From positions 1 through 64,000 of the forward strand of contig CAVWBT010000010.1 in NCBI GenBank assembly GCA_963753285.1: a DNA stretch of 64,000 bases, given 5' to 3'. The notes beneath the pieces are model-generated. The model saw nothing but the letters and a program-made list of their open reading frames with translations. It had not been told where the DNA came from and did not search any database. The DNA comes from JAHEDH01 sp963753285. Its GTDB lineage: Bacteria; Actinomycetota; Acidimicrobiia; Spongiisociales; ZC4RG35. Positions 42,549 to 50,794 of the stretch are shown piece by piece. The translations under genes were made by a program, and so were the position numbers. Numbering within the stretch: the stretch's first letter is position 1; each line of letters opens with the position of its first letter.

Positions 42549-42914
42549 TCAGCGTTCGACGGCGACGACCCTGCCTCGCATCGAGAGCGGATGGAGGGTG
42601 CACACGAAGTCGTAGACGCCGGCCTCTTCGAAGGTCCGCGTGTAGGAGCCGGACACGACTTCCGGCGACTCGGCGCCGTCGTCGAAGCTCACGTCGTGGG
42701 CGATATCCCCGACGAAGTCGAAGGTGACCTCGATGCCCGTTTCGACCTCGATGACGTACGGCGTGAAGGCGTTGTCAGACACGGCGACCATGTTCGTGGC
42801 CGCTGCGGTCTCGCCTCGCCGAGGGTCGGTGAGCGCCGACCATGCGAAGAACCCGACGATGCCGAACATCACGACCGTTGTCGTCCAGCTTCCGATCTTG
42901 ACCCAGCGCTCCAT
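42549..42914 (-). CDS. Membrane-anchored cupredoxin
   Basis: 121 aa. One helix (residues 7-29) anchors a plastocyanin-like domain. Type 1 copper ligands are visible: His in IAHDVSF, then CTLHPLSM, giving Cys, His and Met in the C-x2-H-x3-M spacing. The domain faces outward and would carry electrons or copper. The ATG shares one base with the stop of the epimerase-like gene (TGATG), so they are co-transcribed. It converges on the cyclase with 1 bp between stops. Confidence 0.85.
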   Translation of the reverse strand: MERWVKIGSWTTTVVMFGIVGFFAWSALTDPRRGETAAATNMVAVSDNAFTPYVIEVETGIEVTFDFVGDIAHDVSFDDGAESPEVVSGSYTRTFEEAGVYDFVCTLHPLSMRGRVVAVER

Positions 42915-43843
42915 CACGCCACCTCCCGCTCGACACCGAGAGTCGTTGCGACGGCGTCGGCGATCGGGGTGCGCTCGCAGGGGTCGAACGTTGCTTCGAA
43001 TCGGCTCGAGTCGGCGACGAACGGCTGATCCCACTGGTAGTAGACCCCGAGACTCTCGCGCGAGATGGCGTGGAAAGGGGCGGCCATCATCAGCATCGGC
43101 TTGGAGATGCGGCCCTTCGAGGCCGGCAGTCCGGCCGTGGTGGTGACGAGGTCGAGGAACTCGGCGCCGGTCATGGTGGCGACGTGGGGGAGCACCCAAT
43201 GGTGGCCATCGGCCCGGTCGTCTGTGCCGAGGGTGACGTACGCCCGGGCGACGTCGGGTAGAAACGCCAGCGAGTGGGCGACGTCGGTGCGTCCCATCCA
43301 CTTCGGTGCCTTGCCTCGGAGCGCCGGTTCGATGGCGAGGGCGGTGACCGCCGAGTTCCCCGAATCGGGCCCGAAGTAGTCGGATGCCCGGCCGCTGGTG
43401 ACACGCGCCCCGCGGGCGATGGCGGCGTCGAGGATCTCGACCATCTCGATCCGGACCCCGCCCTTCTTGTCGGCGGCCTGCATCGGCGTGTCCTCGGTCA
43501 TCGGAGACGATCCGGGCCCGTACATGTAGAGGTTGTCGACCATGACGAGTTTGGCGCCGTGTCGTTCGACGGCTTGGAGTACGTTGCGGAGCATCGCCGG
43601 GAACCGACCCACCCACTTGGCGTAGGGCGGCTGGGCGGCGAGGTACACGACCTGGCTCCCGGCAACCGCTGCCTCGGCGCCTTCGGCCGTCTCGATGTCC
43701 GCTGCAACGGTTTCCTCGGCGCCCGTGAGGGGGGTGCCCGCCCGGTTGACCGAGCGAACCCGGTGTCCCTGGCGGATGAGCTCCTCGGCGATCGCCCGGC
43801 CGGCCCCGCCGGTGGCTCCGAGCACGGTGTGCAGGTCTGACAT
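42914..43843 (-). CDS. NAD(P)-dependent epimerase/dehydratase-like (extended/atypical SDR)
   Basis: 309 aa from ATG 43843 with a GAGGAC site. The Rossmann motif TVLGATGGAGRAIAEELIRQ starts at residue 6 (GxxGGxG type), followed by VVYLAAQPPYAKW and VDNLYMYGPG, where the family Y-x3-K is replaced by YMYGP. An atypical SDR is therefore likely, and the substrate is unknown. It heads a two-gene operon with the cupredoxin. The promoter is canonical and overlaid by palindromes, so expression is probably repressor-controlled. Confidence 0.8.
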   Translation of the reverse strand: MSDLHTVLGATGGAGRAIAEELIRQGHRVRSVNRAGTPLTGAEETVAADIETAEGAEAAVAGSQVVYLAAQPPYAKWVGRFPAMLRNVLQAVERHGAKLVMVDNLYMYGPGSSPMTEDTPMQAADKKGGVRIEMVEILDAAIARGARVTSGRASDYFGPDSGNSAVTALAIEPALRGKAPKWMGRTDVAHSLAFLPDVARAYVTLGTDDRADGHHWVLPHVATMTGAEFLDLVTTTAGLPASKGRISKPMLMMAAPFHAISRESLGVYYQWDQPFVADSSRFEATFDPCERTPIADAVATTLGVEREVA

Positions 43844-43867
43844 TGTCCTCGTCCCTTTCGTGATGCA

Positions 43868-43922
43868 AACACTGTTCGCGTTTCTTGGCATCACAATATG
43901 CGAACAGTGTTCACTTTGTCAA
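43868..43922 (-). promoter_or_regulatory. Sigma-70-type promoter with paired 12-bp operator arms
   Basis: On the minus strand: TTGACA (43917-43922), 18 nt, TATTGT (43893-43898). AACACTGTTCGC at 43868-43879 and its exact complement at 43900-43911 flank the -10, one in the spacer and one over the expected start point. Each contains the palindrome GAACAGTGTT. This is the arrangement of a TetR-type repressor target. No regulator gene is adjacent. Confidence 0.65.
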
Positions 43923-43954
43923 GAGCGTTTCCGAATTGTGGTGCCGCGGGCGAC

Positions 43955-45088
43955 TCAGACAGCCGCGGAGCGGACCCGGCTCGCCCGCCCAAGCAGGGAG
44001 AGGACGACGATGGACGCCCCCATCACCCACCCGAGCGCAGTCCCCAGCCCGACTTGCGATCCGAGAACGCCGATCGACGGCGTGACGAGGAGGAATCCCA
44101 ATCGGGCTCCGAACGACATCGCGCTCAACCCCCGTCCCTGCGACACCAGCGAACCGGATGCTCCTGCTGCATAGAGCTGCGGGAAGATCATCCCGGTACC
44201 CAATCCGGCAACGGCGAAGCCTGCGATCGCGATCGCAGGCCCGGGTGCGAGCACCACCGCCGCCCACCCAGCAGCGGCGACCGGAAGCGAACCGATCAGC
44301 CCGCGGGCATCCCCGACACGTGCGGCAATGGAATCACCCGCCAGGCGGCTCGCCGTCATCCCGACTGTGAACGCCACGAACCCCAGCGCCGCGGTCGCCG
44401 GCGCAGACCCGAACGCGTCGTCGATGAACGCGGCCGACCACTCGTTGCCCGGTGCCTCGAGAAATGCGGCTGCCAACCCCAACAGCCCGAGCAGCAGCAT
44501 CGGCCGGAGCGAAGGCGCCTCGTCCGTTTCGGGCGGTGCCGGTGGAGCGTCGTTTGACAGGAACGCGTTCGAGGCCGCAGCGACGCCCGCCATCGCCACC
44601 CCGACCGTGACCAGATGGGCCTCCAGGCTGATCCCCGCGCCCGCAGCCGCTGCCCCGAGGATGCCTCCGACAACGGTGCCGATACTCCAGAGGCCGTGCA
44701 GGCGGTTGATGGCGGAGGCACCCCTGACCTGCACCGACACGGCCTGGGCGTTCATCCCGAGGTCGGCGGTGACGTCCGATATCCCGACGATCAGCAGCGC
44801 GAGACCCAGTGCGGTCGGGTTCGCGGCCAGGCCGATCGAGGCCACCGCCAGCGACACGACGATGGCCCCGCCGACCGAGACGCGACGACTCCCGATCCGG
44901 TCGATCAGCCTGCCGGCAGGTCCCGTCCCCGCCAGCCCGCCGACCCCCATCATCAGCAAGATGAGCCCCAGGCCGGCGAGGTCGACGCCGACGCGGTCGG
45001 CCAGCTCGGGAATCCGGGGCGCCCAACTGGCGAAGGCGGCGCCATTGGTGAAGAAAAGAGCGGCGACGGCGATCGCGGTTCGGCGCAT
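43955..45088 (-). CDS. MFS transporter
   Basis: 377 aa with about twelve membrane helices. The N-terminus (AIAVAALFFTNGAAFASWAPRIPELADRVG in two segments) is typical of the small YbjJ/FucP-like MFS group (F-x-x-G-x-x-x-x-x-W-x-x-R-I-P). The substrate is unknown. TAGCTT lies 6 nt before the ATG. It is divergent from the 45143 gene over 54 bp, with two back-to-back promoter boxes. Confidence 0.85.
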   Translation of the reverse strand: MRRTAIAVAALFFTNGAAFASWAPRIPELADRVGVDLAGLGLILLMMGVGGLAGTGPAGRLIDRIGSRRVSVGGAIVVSLAVASIGLAANPTALGLALLIVGISDVTADLGMNAQAVSVQVRGASAINRLHGLWSIGTVVGGILGAAAAGAGISLEAHLVTVGVAMAGVAAASNAFLSNDAPPAPPETDEAPSLRPMLLLGLLGLAAAFLEAPGNEWSAAFIDDAFGSAPATAALGFVAFTVGMTASRLAGDSIAARVGDARGLIGSLPVAAAGWAAVVLAPGPAIAIAGFAVAGLGTGMIFPQLYAAGASGSLVSQGRGLSAMSFGARLGFLLVTPSIGVLGSQVGLGTALGWVMGASIVVLSLLGRASRVRSAAV

Positions 45089-45130
45089 CGGTCAAAGCTA
45101 CCGAGCCGGCGGCGTCCGCCGGCTGTTGGG

Positions 45131-45136
45131 TAGGAT
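45131..45136 (+). promoter_or_regulatory. -10 box of leaderless membrane-protein gene
   Basis: TAGGAT, then CCAGCC, then GTG 45143. It is paired with the opposing TAGCTT box at 45095-45100. Confidence 0.55.
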
Positions 45137-45142
45137 CCAGCC

Positions 45143-45970
45143 GTGCCTCCCGTTCCAACCTGGCTCGCCCGAATCTGGCTCGTCGGGGGTATTGCCGGAG
45201 CTGTCGCCGGTGTAGCGGCAGCCATCCTGGCATGGAGCATCCTCGGGTCGGCGGCCACCGCTTCGTCTCGATCGGTCGAAGTCGCAGACGAACTGCTCGA
45301 GTCCGTCGGTGGCACCGTCGTTTCCGTCGAGGACGCCCTGCTCGCCGTGGCCGACGGGCTTCGGACCACCCAGCAGTCGGCAGCGGACGCATCGATCACC
45401 CTCACTCAACTGTCGGCACTCACCTCCAACCTCGGGGACCTGGTCTCCGACGACGTGCCAGGCAGCCTCGACTCGGTTCGGGCTTCGCTGGCCCCGATCG
45501 AGGCCACCGCCGGGGTGCTCGATGGGACACTCCGCGCGCTGTCGTTCTTCGGTGTGGACTACGACCCCGAGACGCCCCTCGACGAGGCGATCGATGATCT
45601 GGATCAGCGGTTGGCCGACATCCCGGCCGACCTCCGCCGGCAGGGACCCCTCATCCAGTCGGCCGCCGACAGCCTGAACGACTTCGGCAGCGACACGCTC
45701 GTGATCGCAGACGATCTGAGCGAGCTTCGCCGTGAACTGATCGAGACGGCAACGACGATCCGGGGATACGAGGTGACGATCGACGAGGCGTCGCTGCTGA
45801 TCGACGACGTCCAGACCAACCTGACCGGCAGACTCGATCTCCTCAAATGGGTCATGGTTGTGATCGCCATGGCCCTGGCGATCACCCAGACCGTGCCCAT
45901 CACTTTCGGCCTGTGGCTCCTCCAAGACGCGGACATGGATACAGTTGGAGTGTCCACGACGGGGGAGTGA
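45143..45970 (+). CDS. Two-TM protein with long helical extracytoplasmic region, unknown
   Basis: 275 aa. A helix at residues 8-36 and another at about 235-265 enclose about 200 residues with heptad-like Leu/Val/Ile and many Asp/Ser residues. The region is presumably a coiled coil (VADELLESVGGTVVSVEDAL, then SADSLNDFGSDTLVIADDL). The topology resembles chemoreceptor sensor regions or MCE-associated helices, but no signalling domain is attached. It is followed 4 bp later by the SLH-dehydrogenase gene. Confidence 0.65.
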   Translation: MPPVPTWLARIWLVGGIAGAVAGVAAAILAWSILGSAATASSRSVEVADELLESVGGTVVSVEDALLAVADGLRTTQQSAADASITLTQLSALTSNLGDLVSDDVPGSLDSVRASLAPIEATAGVLDGTLRALSFFGVDYDPETPLDEAIDDLDQRLADIPADLRRQGPLIQSAADSLNDFGSDTLVIADDLSELRRELIETATTIRGYEVTIDEASLLIDDVQTNLTGRLDLLKWVMVVIAMALAITQTVPITFGLWLLQDADMDTVGVSTTGE

Positions 45971-45974
45971 ACCC

Positions 45975-47654
45975 ATGCGAAAGTCCGTTCGACTGGCACT
46001 GATCGTGACCGTGCTCGCGATGATCGGGTCGGTGACTGCCGGCGCGGCCACCACGCCGGGTGGCACGTTCATCGACGACGACGGCAACGTCCACGAGGCC
46101 GCCATCGAGGCGATCCGAACCGCAGGAGTGACCACCGGATGCGATCCGGTCGGCGATCTCTATTGCCCCGGCGACGCCGTGTCCCGTGCCCAGATGGCCG
46201 CCTTCGTCGTGCGAGCACTCGGTGAGCCGAACCCGACACCGGTCTCATCGGGCACGTTCTCCGATGTCCCGCCCTCGGCGTGGTACGCACCGTTCGTCGA
46301 GCGACTCGTCGAACTCGGGATCACGACCGGCTACACCGACGGGACGTTCCGACCGGATGCACTCGTGAGTCGGGCGGAGATGGCGGCGTTCGTGATTCGC
46401 GCCCTCGGCGAGTCTCCTTCGGGCGCGTCGACCCGGTTCACCGACGTTCAAGCCGGCATCTGGTACGAGGGCCTCGTCGAGCGGCTGGCAGAACTCGAGA
46501 TCACGTCGGGCTGTGCCACGTCACCGCTCCGCTATTGCCCGCTGGACGCCGTCGGACGCGACCAGATGGCGTCGTTCGTCGCCCGGGCGTTCGACCTGCC
46601 GGTCGAGCCGGTGCCCGCCCGCGCATCGGTCCAGAACCTCACGCTCGCACGAGTCCAGGTCGCCAGCGGCCTCTCGAGCCCGATCTACCTCGACGCCCCG
46701 ACCGGTGACAGCAGGCTGTTCGTCGTCGAACAGCCCGGACGGATCAAGATCATCGCCGACGGTGCGGTGAGCACCTTCCTCGACATCTCCTCCAAGGTGC
46801 TGTCGGGCGGGGAGCGCGGGCTCATCGGCCTGACGTTCCATCCCGACTACGCCTCCAACGGGCTGTTCTACGTCCACTACTCGCGTTCCGGAGACGGTGC
46901 AGGTGTCATCGCCGAATATCAGGTGAGTTCAGATCCGGACCTCGCCGATCCGGGATCCGAACGCATCCTGAAGACCGTCTCCCAGCCGGCCGCCAACCAC
47001 AACGGCGGCATGCTGGCATTCGGCCCCGACGGATATCTCTACGCGGCGTTCGGCGATGGGGGCGGAGGCGGCGATCCGTACCGCAACGGTCAGAACACGT
47101 CCACGATCCTCGGTTCCATCGCACGCCTCGACCCGGTCAGCGGGAACGCCGCTGCAGGAAACCCGTTCGGGAACGAGGTCTACTACCCCGGCGTGCGCAA
47201 CCCGTGGCGGTTCTCGATCGACGGCAACCGGATGTACATCGCCGACGTGGGCCAGGACGCCCGCGAGGAGATCAACGTCGTCTCGCTGTTCGCCGGCGGC
47301 ACCAACTTCGGCTGGCCGGTCACCGAGGGTTCAGCGTGCTATGCCGCATCGAGCTGCAGCACCGTCGGTCTGACCGGCCCGGTCGCCGAGTACACGCACG
47401 CGGCCGGCCGATCCATCACCGGTGGGTACGTCTATCGGGGCTCGGCGATCCCGGACCTCGTCGGCCACTACGTCTACGGGGACTTCGTGTTCGGCTGGGT
47501 CGGCTCGTTCCGGTACGACGGGACCGGCCCGGTCGACGGCAAGACCTGGAATGCGCTGTCCACCAGCTCGCTCGCCTCGTTCGGCACGGACGGGTTCGGG
47601 GAGATGTACATCGTCTCGCTCGGTGGGACCGTCTACAAGATCGTTCCGGGGTGA
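45975..47654 (+). CDS. Exported SLH-domain protein with glucose/sorbosone dehydrogenase-like beta-propeller
   Basis: 559 aa. Signal peptide at residues 1-25. Three S-layer-homology repeats lie at about 30-210 (FSDVPPSAWYAPFVERLVEL and RFTDVQAGIWYEGLVERLAE). A GSDH propeller follows (LARVQVASGLSSPIYLDAPT, VVEQPGRIKII, LIGLTFHPDY, NHNGGMLAFGPDGYLY, and VYYPGVRNPWRFSID). Such propellers bind PQQ and oxidise sugars or similar alcohols; quinone ligands cannot be verified by eye. The SLH repeats should hold it to the cell wall. A GGGGGAG site overlaps the stop region of the preceding gene. Confidence 0.88.
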   Translation: MRKSVRLALIVTVLAMIGSVTAGAATTPGGTFIDDDGNVHEAAIEAIRTAGVTTGCDPVGDLYCPGDAVSRAQMAAFVVRALGEPNPTPVSSGTFSDVPPSAWYAPFVERLVELGITTGYTDGTFRPDALVSRAEMAAFVIRALGESPSGASTRFTDVQAGIWYEGLVERLAELEITSGCATSPLRYCPLDAVGRDQMASFVARAFDLPVEPVPARASVQNLTLARVQVASGLSSPIYLDAPTGDSRLFVVEQPGRIKIIADGAVSTFLDISSKVLSGGERGLIGLTFHPDYASNGLFYVHYSRSGDGAGVIAEYQVSSDPDLADPGSERILKTVSQPAANHNGGMLAFGPDGYLYAAFGDGGGGGDPYRNGQNTSTILGSIARLDPVSGNAAAGNPFGNEVYYPGVRNPWRFSIDGNRMYIADVGQDAREEINVVSLFAGGTNFGWPVTEGSACYAASSCSTVGLTGPVAEYTHAAGRSITGGYVYRGSAIPDLVGHYVYGDFVFGWVGSFRYDGTGPVDGKTWNALSTSSLASFGTDGFGEMYIVSLGGTVYKIVPG

Positions 47655-47675
47655 GCGAGTCACCCCCTGGGGTCC

Positions 47676-47681
47676 TAGGCT
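47676..47681 (+). promoter_or_regulatory. -10 box of leaderless glgB
   Basis: TAGGCT, then CGCGAC, then ATG 47688: spacing 6 nt. Confidence 0.55.
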
Positions 47682-47687
47682 CGCGAC

Positions 47688-49550
47688 ATGGCCGCACAAT
47701 TCACTGAACAAGACCGCTGGCTCTTCAACGGAGGCCGTCATTTCGGGCTCGGCAACGTTCTCGGCGCGCAGCTCGGGGACGACGAGACCTCCTTCCGCGT
47801 GTGGGCTCCCAACGCCGATGCCGTCTCGGTGGTCGGCGACTTCAACGGCTGGAATCCCGAGGCGAACACGATGCACCCATCCGATTCGGGGGTGTGGGAG
47901 GTCACGATCCCCGGCGTCGGTGAGGGGACGAAATACAAGTACTCCATCAAGCCGAAGGCCGTCAGCCGGCGCCTGGAGAAGGCGGATCCGTACGCGATCC
48001 ATGCCGAGACCCCTCCGCACACGGCGTCGATCGTCTGGGGCCGCGACTACGAGTGGGGCGACGACGGCTACATGGCCGACCGTGGCGAGCTCCTCGCCCA
48101 AACCGCACCCGTCGCGATCTACGAGTGTCACCTCGGCTCCTGGACCAGGCAGGGTGGCCGCAACTATCGGGACCTGGCCGCCGGGCTCATCCCGCACCTC
48201 CAGCTCAACGGCTTCACCCACATCGAGTTGATGCCGGTGATGGAGCACCCGTTCGACGGCTCGTGGGGGTATCAGACGACGGGTCTCTTCGCGCCGACAT
48301 CTCGATTCGGCACGCCTCAGGACTTCATGGCGTTCGTGGACATGTTCCATCAGGCGGGGATCGGCGTGATCCTGGACTGGGTCCCCTCGCATTTCGCGGT
48401 CGATGCCCACGGCCTCGCCCGCTTCGACGGCACACACCTCTACGAGCACGCCGACCCGCGCAAGGGATACCACCCAGACTGGGGCTCGTACATCTTCAAC
48501 TACGGCCGCAACGAGGTCCGATCCTTCCTGCTGTCGTCCGCCCATCACTGGTTCGACGTGTTCCACGTCGACGCGCTCCGGGTGGATGCGGTGGCGTCGA
48601 TGCTGTACCTCGACTACTCGCGCAACGAGGGTGAATGGATCCCGAACGAGCACGGCGGCAACGAGAACCTCGAGGCCGTTTCGTTCCTCCAGGAGCTCAA
48701 CGAATCCGTGTACGGACGGTTCCCCGGCATCCAGATGATCGCCGAGGAGTCGACGGCGTGGCCCCTGGTCACCCGCCCGGTCGATGTCGGTGGACTCGGG
48801 TTCGGATACAAGTGGGACATGGGCTGGATGAACGACACCCTGCGCTACTTCGCAAACGACCCGATCTATCGCTCGTTCGAAGATCAGCACCGGATGCTGA
48901 CGTTCCGGGCGATCTATGCATTCACCGAGAACTACATCCTCGCACTCAGTCACGACGAGGTCGTCCACGGCAAGAAGTCGCTCCTCGACAAGCACCCGGG
49001 TGACGAGTGGAAGCGGTTCGCCAGCTATCGGGCCATGCTGGGCTACCAGTGGGCCCTCCCGGGCAAGAAGCTGCTGTTCATGGGGGCAGAGATCGCCGAT
49101 CCCCGCGAGTGGGCTCACAACGGTGAACTGCCCTTCCATCTGCTCGACTACCCCGTCCACGCCGGCGTGATGAAGATGATCGGTGAGCTCAACCGGATGT
49201 ATCGCGAGACGCCTGCGCTCCACATCTGGGACACCGACGCTCGCGGGTTCCAGTGGATCGAGGCCGATGACGTGTCGCGAGCGACCCTCGTCTTCCTGCG
49301 GTCCGCCGAGGGGCATCCACCGGTCGTCGCCGTATGCAACTTCACGCCCGAGGCGTGGCACGACTACCGGTTCGGTGTTCCGGCCGCCGGGCCGTGGAAG
49401 ACGCTGTTGTGCACCGACGCCGACGAGTTCGGGGGCTCGGGTCTGGTCCCCGTTGGCCTCGAGACCGTCGATGAGCCATCTCACGGGCACGACCAGTCAC
49501 TCACCATGCTGGCCCCACCGATGTCGGTCACGTTTCTCACTCCGCGCTGA
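47688..49550 (+). CDS. glgB: 1,4-alpha-glucan branching enzyme
   Basis: 620 aa, the short form without the extra N1 domain. CBM48 module at residues 30-105 (FRVWAPNADAVSVVGDFNGW). Barrel motifs: HLGSWTR near 148, DWVPSHFAVD near 235, the nucleophile DALRVDAVASMLYLDYSR near 290, the acid/base MIAEESTAWP near 350, and SHDEVVHGKKSL near 420. It makes alpha-1,6 branches in glycogen. glgC and glgX lie within 8 kb. Confidence 0.97.
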   Translation: MAAQFTEQDRWLFNGGRHFGLGNVLGAQLGDDETSFRVWAPNADAVSVVGDFNGWNPEANTMHPSDSGVWEVTIPGVGEGTKYKYSIKPKAVSRRLEKADPYAIHAETPPHTASIVWGRDYEWGDDGYMADRGELLAQTAPVAIYECHLGSWTRQGGRNYRDLAAGLIPHLQLNGFTHIELMPVMEHPFDGSWGYQTTGLFAPTSRFGTPQDFMAFVDMFHQAGIGVILDWVPSHFAVDAHGLARFDGTHLYEHADPRKGYHPDWGSYIFNYGRNEVRSFLLSSAHHWFDVFHVDALRVDAVASMLYLDYSRNEGEWIPNEHGGNENLEAVSFLQELNESVYGRFPGIQMIAEESTAWPLVTRPVDVGGLGFGYKWDMGWMNDTLRYFANDPIYRSFEDQHRMLTFRAIYAFTENYILALSHDEVVHGKKSLLDKHPGDEWKRFASYRAMLGYQWALPGKKLLFMGAEIADPREWAHNGELPFHLLDYPVHAGVMKMIGELNRMYRETPALHIWDTDARGFQWIEADDVSRATLVFLRSAEGHPPVVAVCNFTPEAWHDYRFGVPAAGPWKTLLCTDADEFGGSGLVPVGLETVDEPSHGHDQSLTMLAPPMSVTFLTPR

Positions 49551-49576
49551 AGCGGCGCTCATCCGGTACTCATAGG

Positions 49577-49644
49577 GCATCGTTACCCTTCTGCATCTTG
49601 AACCTGGGGGACGATCCGTCGGTGGGCTCAGCGCGCATCGTTAC
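49577..49644 (+). promoter_or_regulatory. Direct repeat GCATCGTTAC upstream of the copper pair
   Basis: GCATCGTTAC occurs at 49577-49586 and 49635-49644, 58 bp apart, in the 128-bp gap before the SodC-like gene. It could be a regulator site; no factor is known. Confidence 0.3.
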
Positions 49645-49678
49645 GCCGTTCCTGGCATGAGAGATGGAGTGATTCGAT

Positions 49679-50257
49679 ATGCGACACATCGGGCATTCGC
49701 GCCTGCGTTTCGGGGCGCTGCTACTTGCTCTGGCCATGGTCCTGGCAGCGTGCGGTGACTCGGACGAGGCGGCGGACACCACCGTCATGGGTGACGGGAT
49801 GGAGATGGACGACGGCATGGACATGGCGATGAACATGGGGGACCCCGAAGCCACTCCCGCCTCCGAGGTGGCAGGCGGCGAGCTGGTGTCGGGGACGTTC
49901 GCACTGCTCGACACCCGCCCGTCGGGCTACGACGACGTGACCGGGACCGCCGAGATGGCCCGCCACGACGGTGGGACCACCGTGACGGTCGAGCTGTCGG
50001 GCCTCCAGCCGGGAGTCGAGTACATCTCGCACGTCCACGCCGAGCCGTGCTCGAACAACGGCGGGCCGCACTATCAATTCGAGGTGGGCGGCTCGGAGGT
50101 CCCGCCGAACGAGATCCATCTGCTGTTCACCGCCGACGAAGACGGCAACGGGTTCATGACGGCAGAGAACGCCCAAACAGTCGACGAGCGAGCCGTTGCG
50201 ATCGTCGTCCACCCGGTCGACCTGATCGACAACAAGATCGCATGCGCCGATTTCTGA
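49679..50257 (+). CDS. SodC-like lipoprotein with Met-rich copper-binding segment
   Basis: 192 aa. Lipoprotein signal with lipobox VLAAC (about residues 21-25). A Met/Asp-rich stretch follows (residues 35-58, MGDGMEMDDGMDMAMNMGD), the kind that binds copper. The rest resembles Cu/Zn superoxide dismutase: YISHVHAEPC (H-x-H), a GGPHYQFEV loop, and the end AIVVHPVDLIDNKIACADF. The catalytic Arg near the C-terminus is not visible, so it may be a copper-binding SOD-like protein rather than an active enzyme. It overlaps copC by 16 bp. Confidence 0.78.
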   Translation: MRHIGHSRLRFGALLLALAMVLAACGDSDEAADTTVMGDGMEMDDGMDMAMNMGDPEATPASEVAGGELVSGTFALLDTRPSGYDDVTGTAEMARHDGGTTVTVELSGLQPGVEYISHVHAEPCSNNGGPHYQFEVGGSEVPPNEIHLLFTADEDGNGFMTAENAQTVDERAVAIVVHPVDLIDNKIACADF

Positions 50258-50742
50258 TGGCGTTGGGGGTGGCGGCGCTCGTCGCCACCCCGGCGATCGC
50301 TCATGGCCCGGTCGGCGCCGAACCGGCCCCGGGTGCCACCGTCGGGGGTGACATCGACGAGGTGGCGATCATCTTCCCCGAGCTGATGACCCCTGAAGGG
50401 ATGTACATCACCGTCTCCGACCCCCACGGCGACGAGGTCCAGGCCCGATCTGCCGTGACGCTCGACGACAACGACCAGGTCGCCCGGGTTCGGATCGAGC
50501 CATTGACCGCGCCGGGGGAGTATCGCGTCGACTACCGGGTGGCCGGAATCGACGGCGTGACCACCCCTGGCGCCTATGTGTTCACCTTCGAGCCGTCCGC
50601 CGACCCGCCGATCTCGGTGCCGGTCCCCGAGCCGGTGCTCACCGCTTCGGGAGGCCCCAACTGGGGTGCGTTCGCCCTCGGTCTGGTGGCGGCGGGCGCG
50701 CTGCTGCTCGGCTTCTCCATGAAAGGGCGTCGCGATCGATGA
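50242..50742 (+). CDS. copC: CopC-domain copper-resistance protein with C-terminal TM
   Basis: 166 aa. Signal peptide at residues 1-20, with His after cleavage (PAIAHGPV), the first copper ligand of CopC. The CopC beta domain runs to about residue 120 (EPAPGATVGGDIDEVAIIFP, DYRVAGIDGVTTPGAYVFTF). A helix at 140-160 and an RRDR tail anchor it. The start is inside the preceding gene; ATG 50257 is an alternative. It works outside the membrane to bind copper, presumably with the Met-rich SodC-like protein. Confidence 0.85.
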   Translation: MRRFLMALGVAALVATPAIAHGPVGAEPAPGATVGGDIDEVAIIFPELMTPEGMYITVSDPHGDEVQARSAVTLDDNDQVARVRIEPLTAPGEYRVDYRVAGIDGVTTPGAYVFTFEPSADPPISVPVPEPVLTASGGPNWGAFALGLVAAGALLLGFSMKGRRDR

Positions 50743-50794
50743 TCTCGCATCGCAGATAGTAGGTTCAGGGCAGCACGCGAGACAGGACGAGGAC

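Noticed and set aside
45098..46135. 345-codon minus-strand reading frame opposite the two-TM protein
   Set aside because: Opposes a gene with a clear promoter box, signal anchor and coupled downstream gene; composition is antisense-like.
47331..49490. 719-codon minus-strand reading frame opposite glgB
   Set aside because: Shadow of glgB; no domain and no ribosome site.
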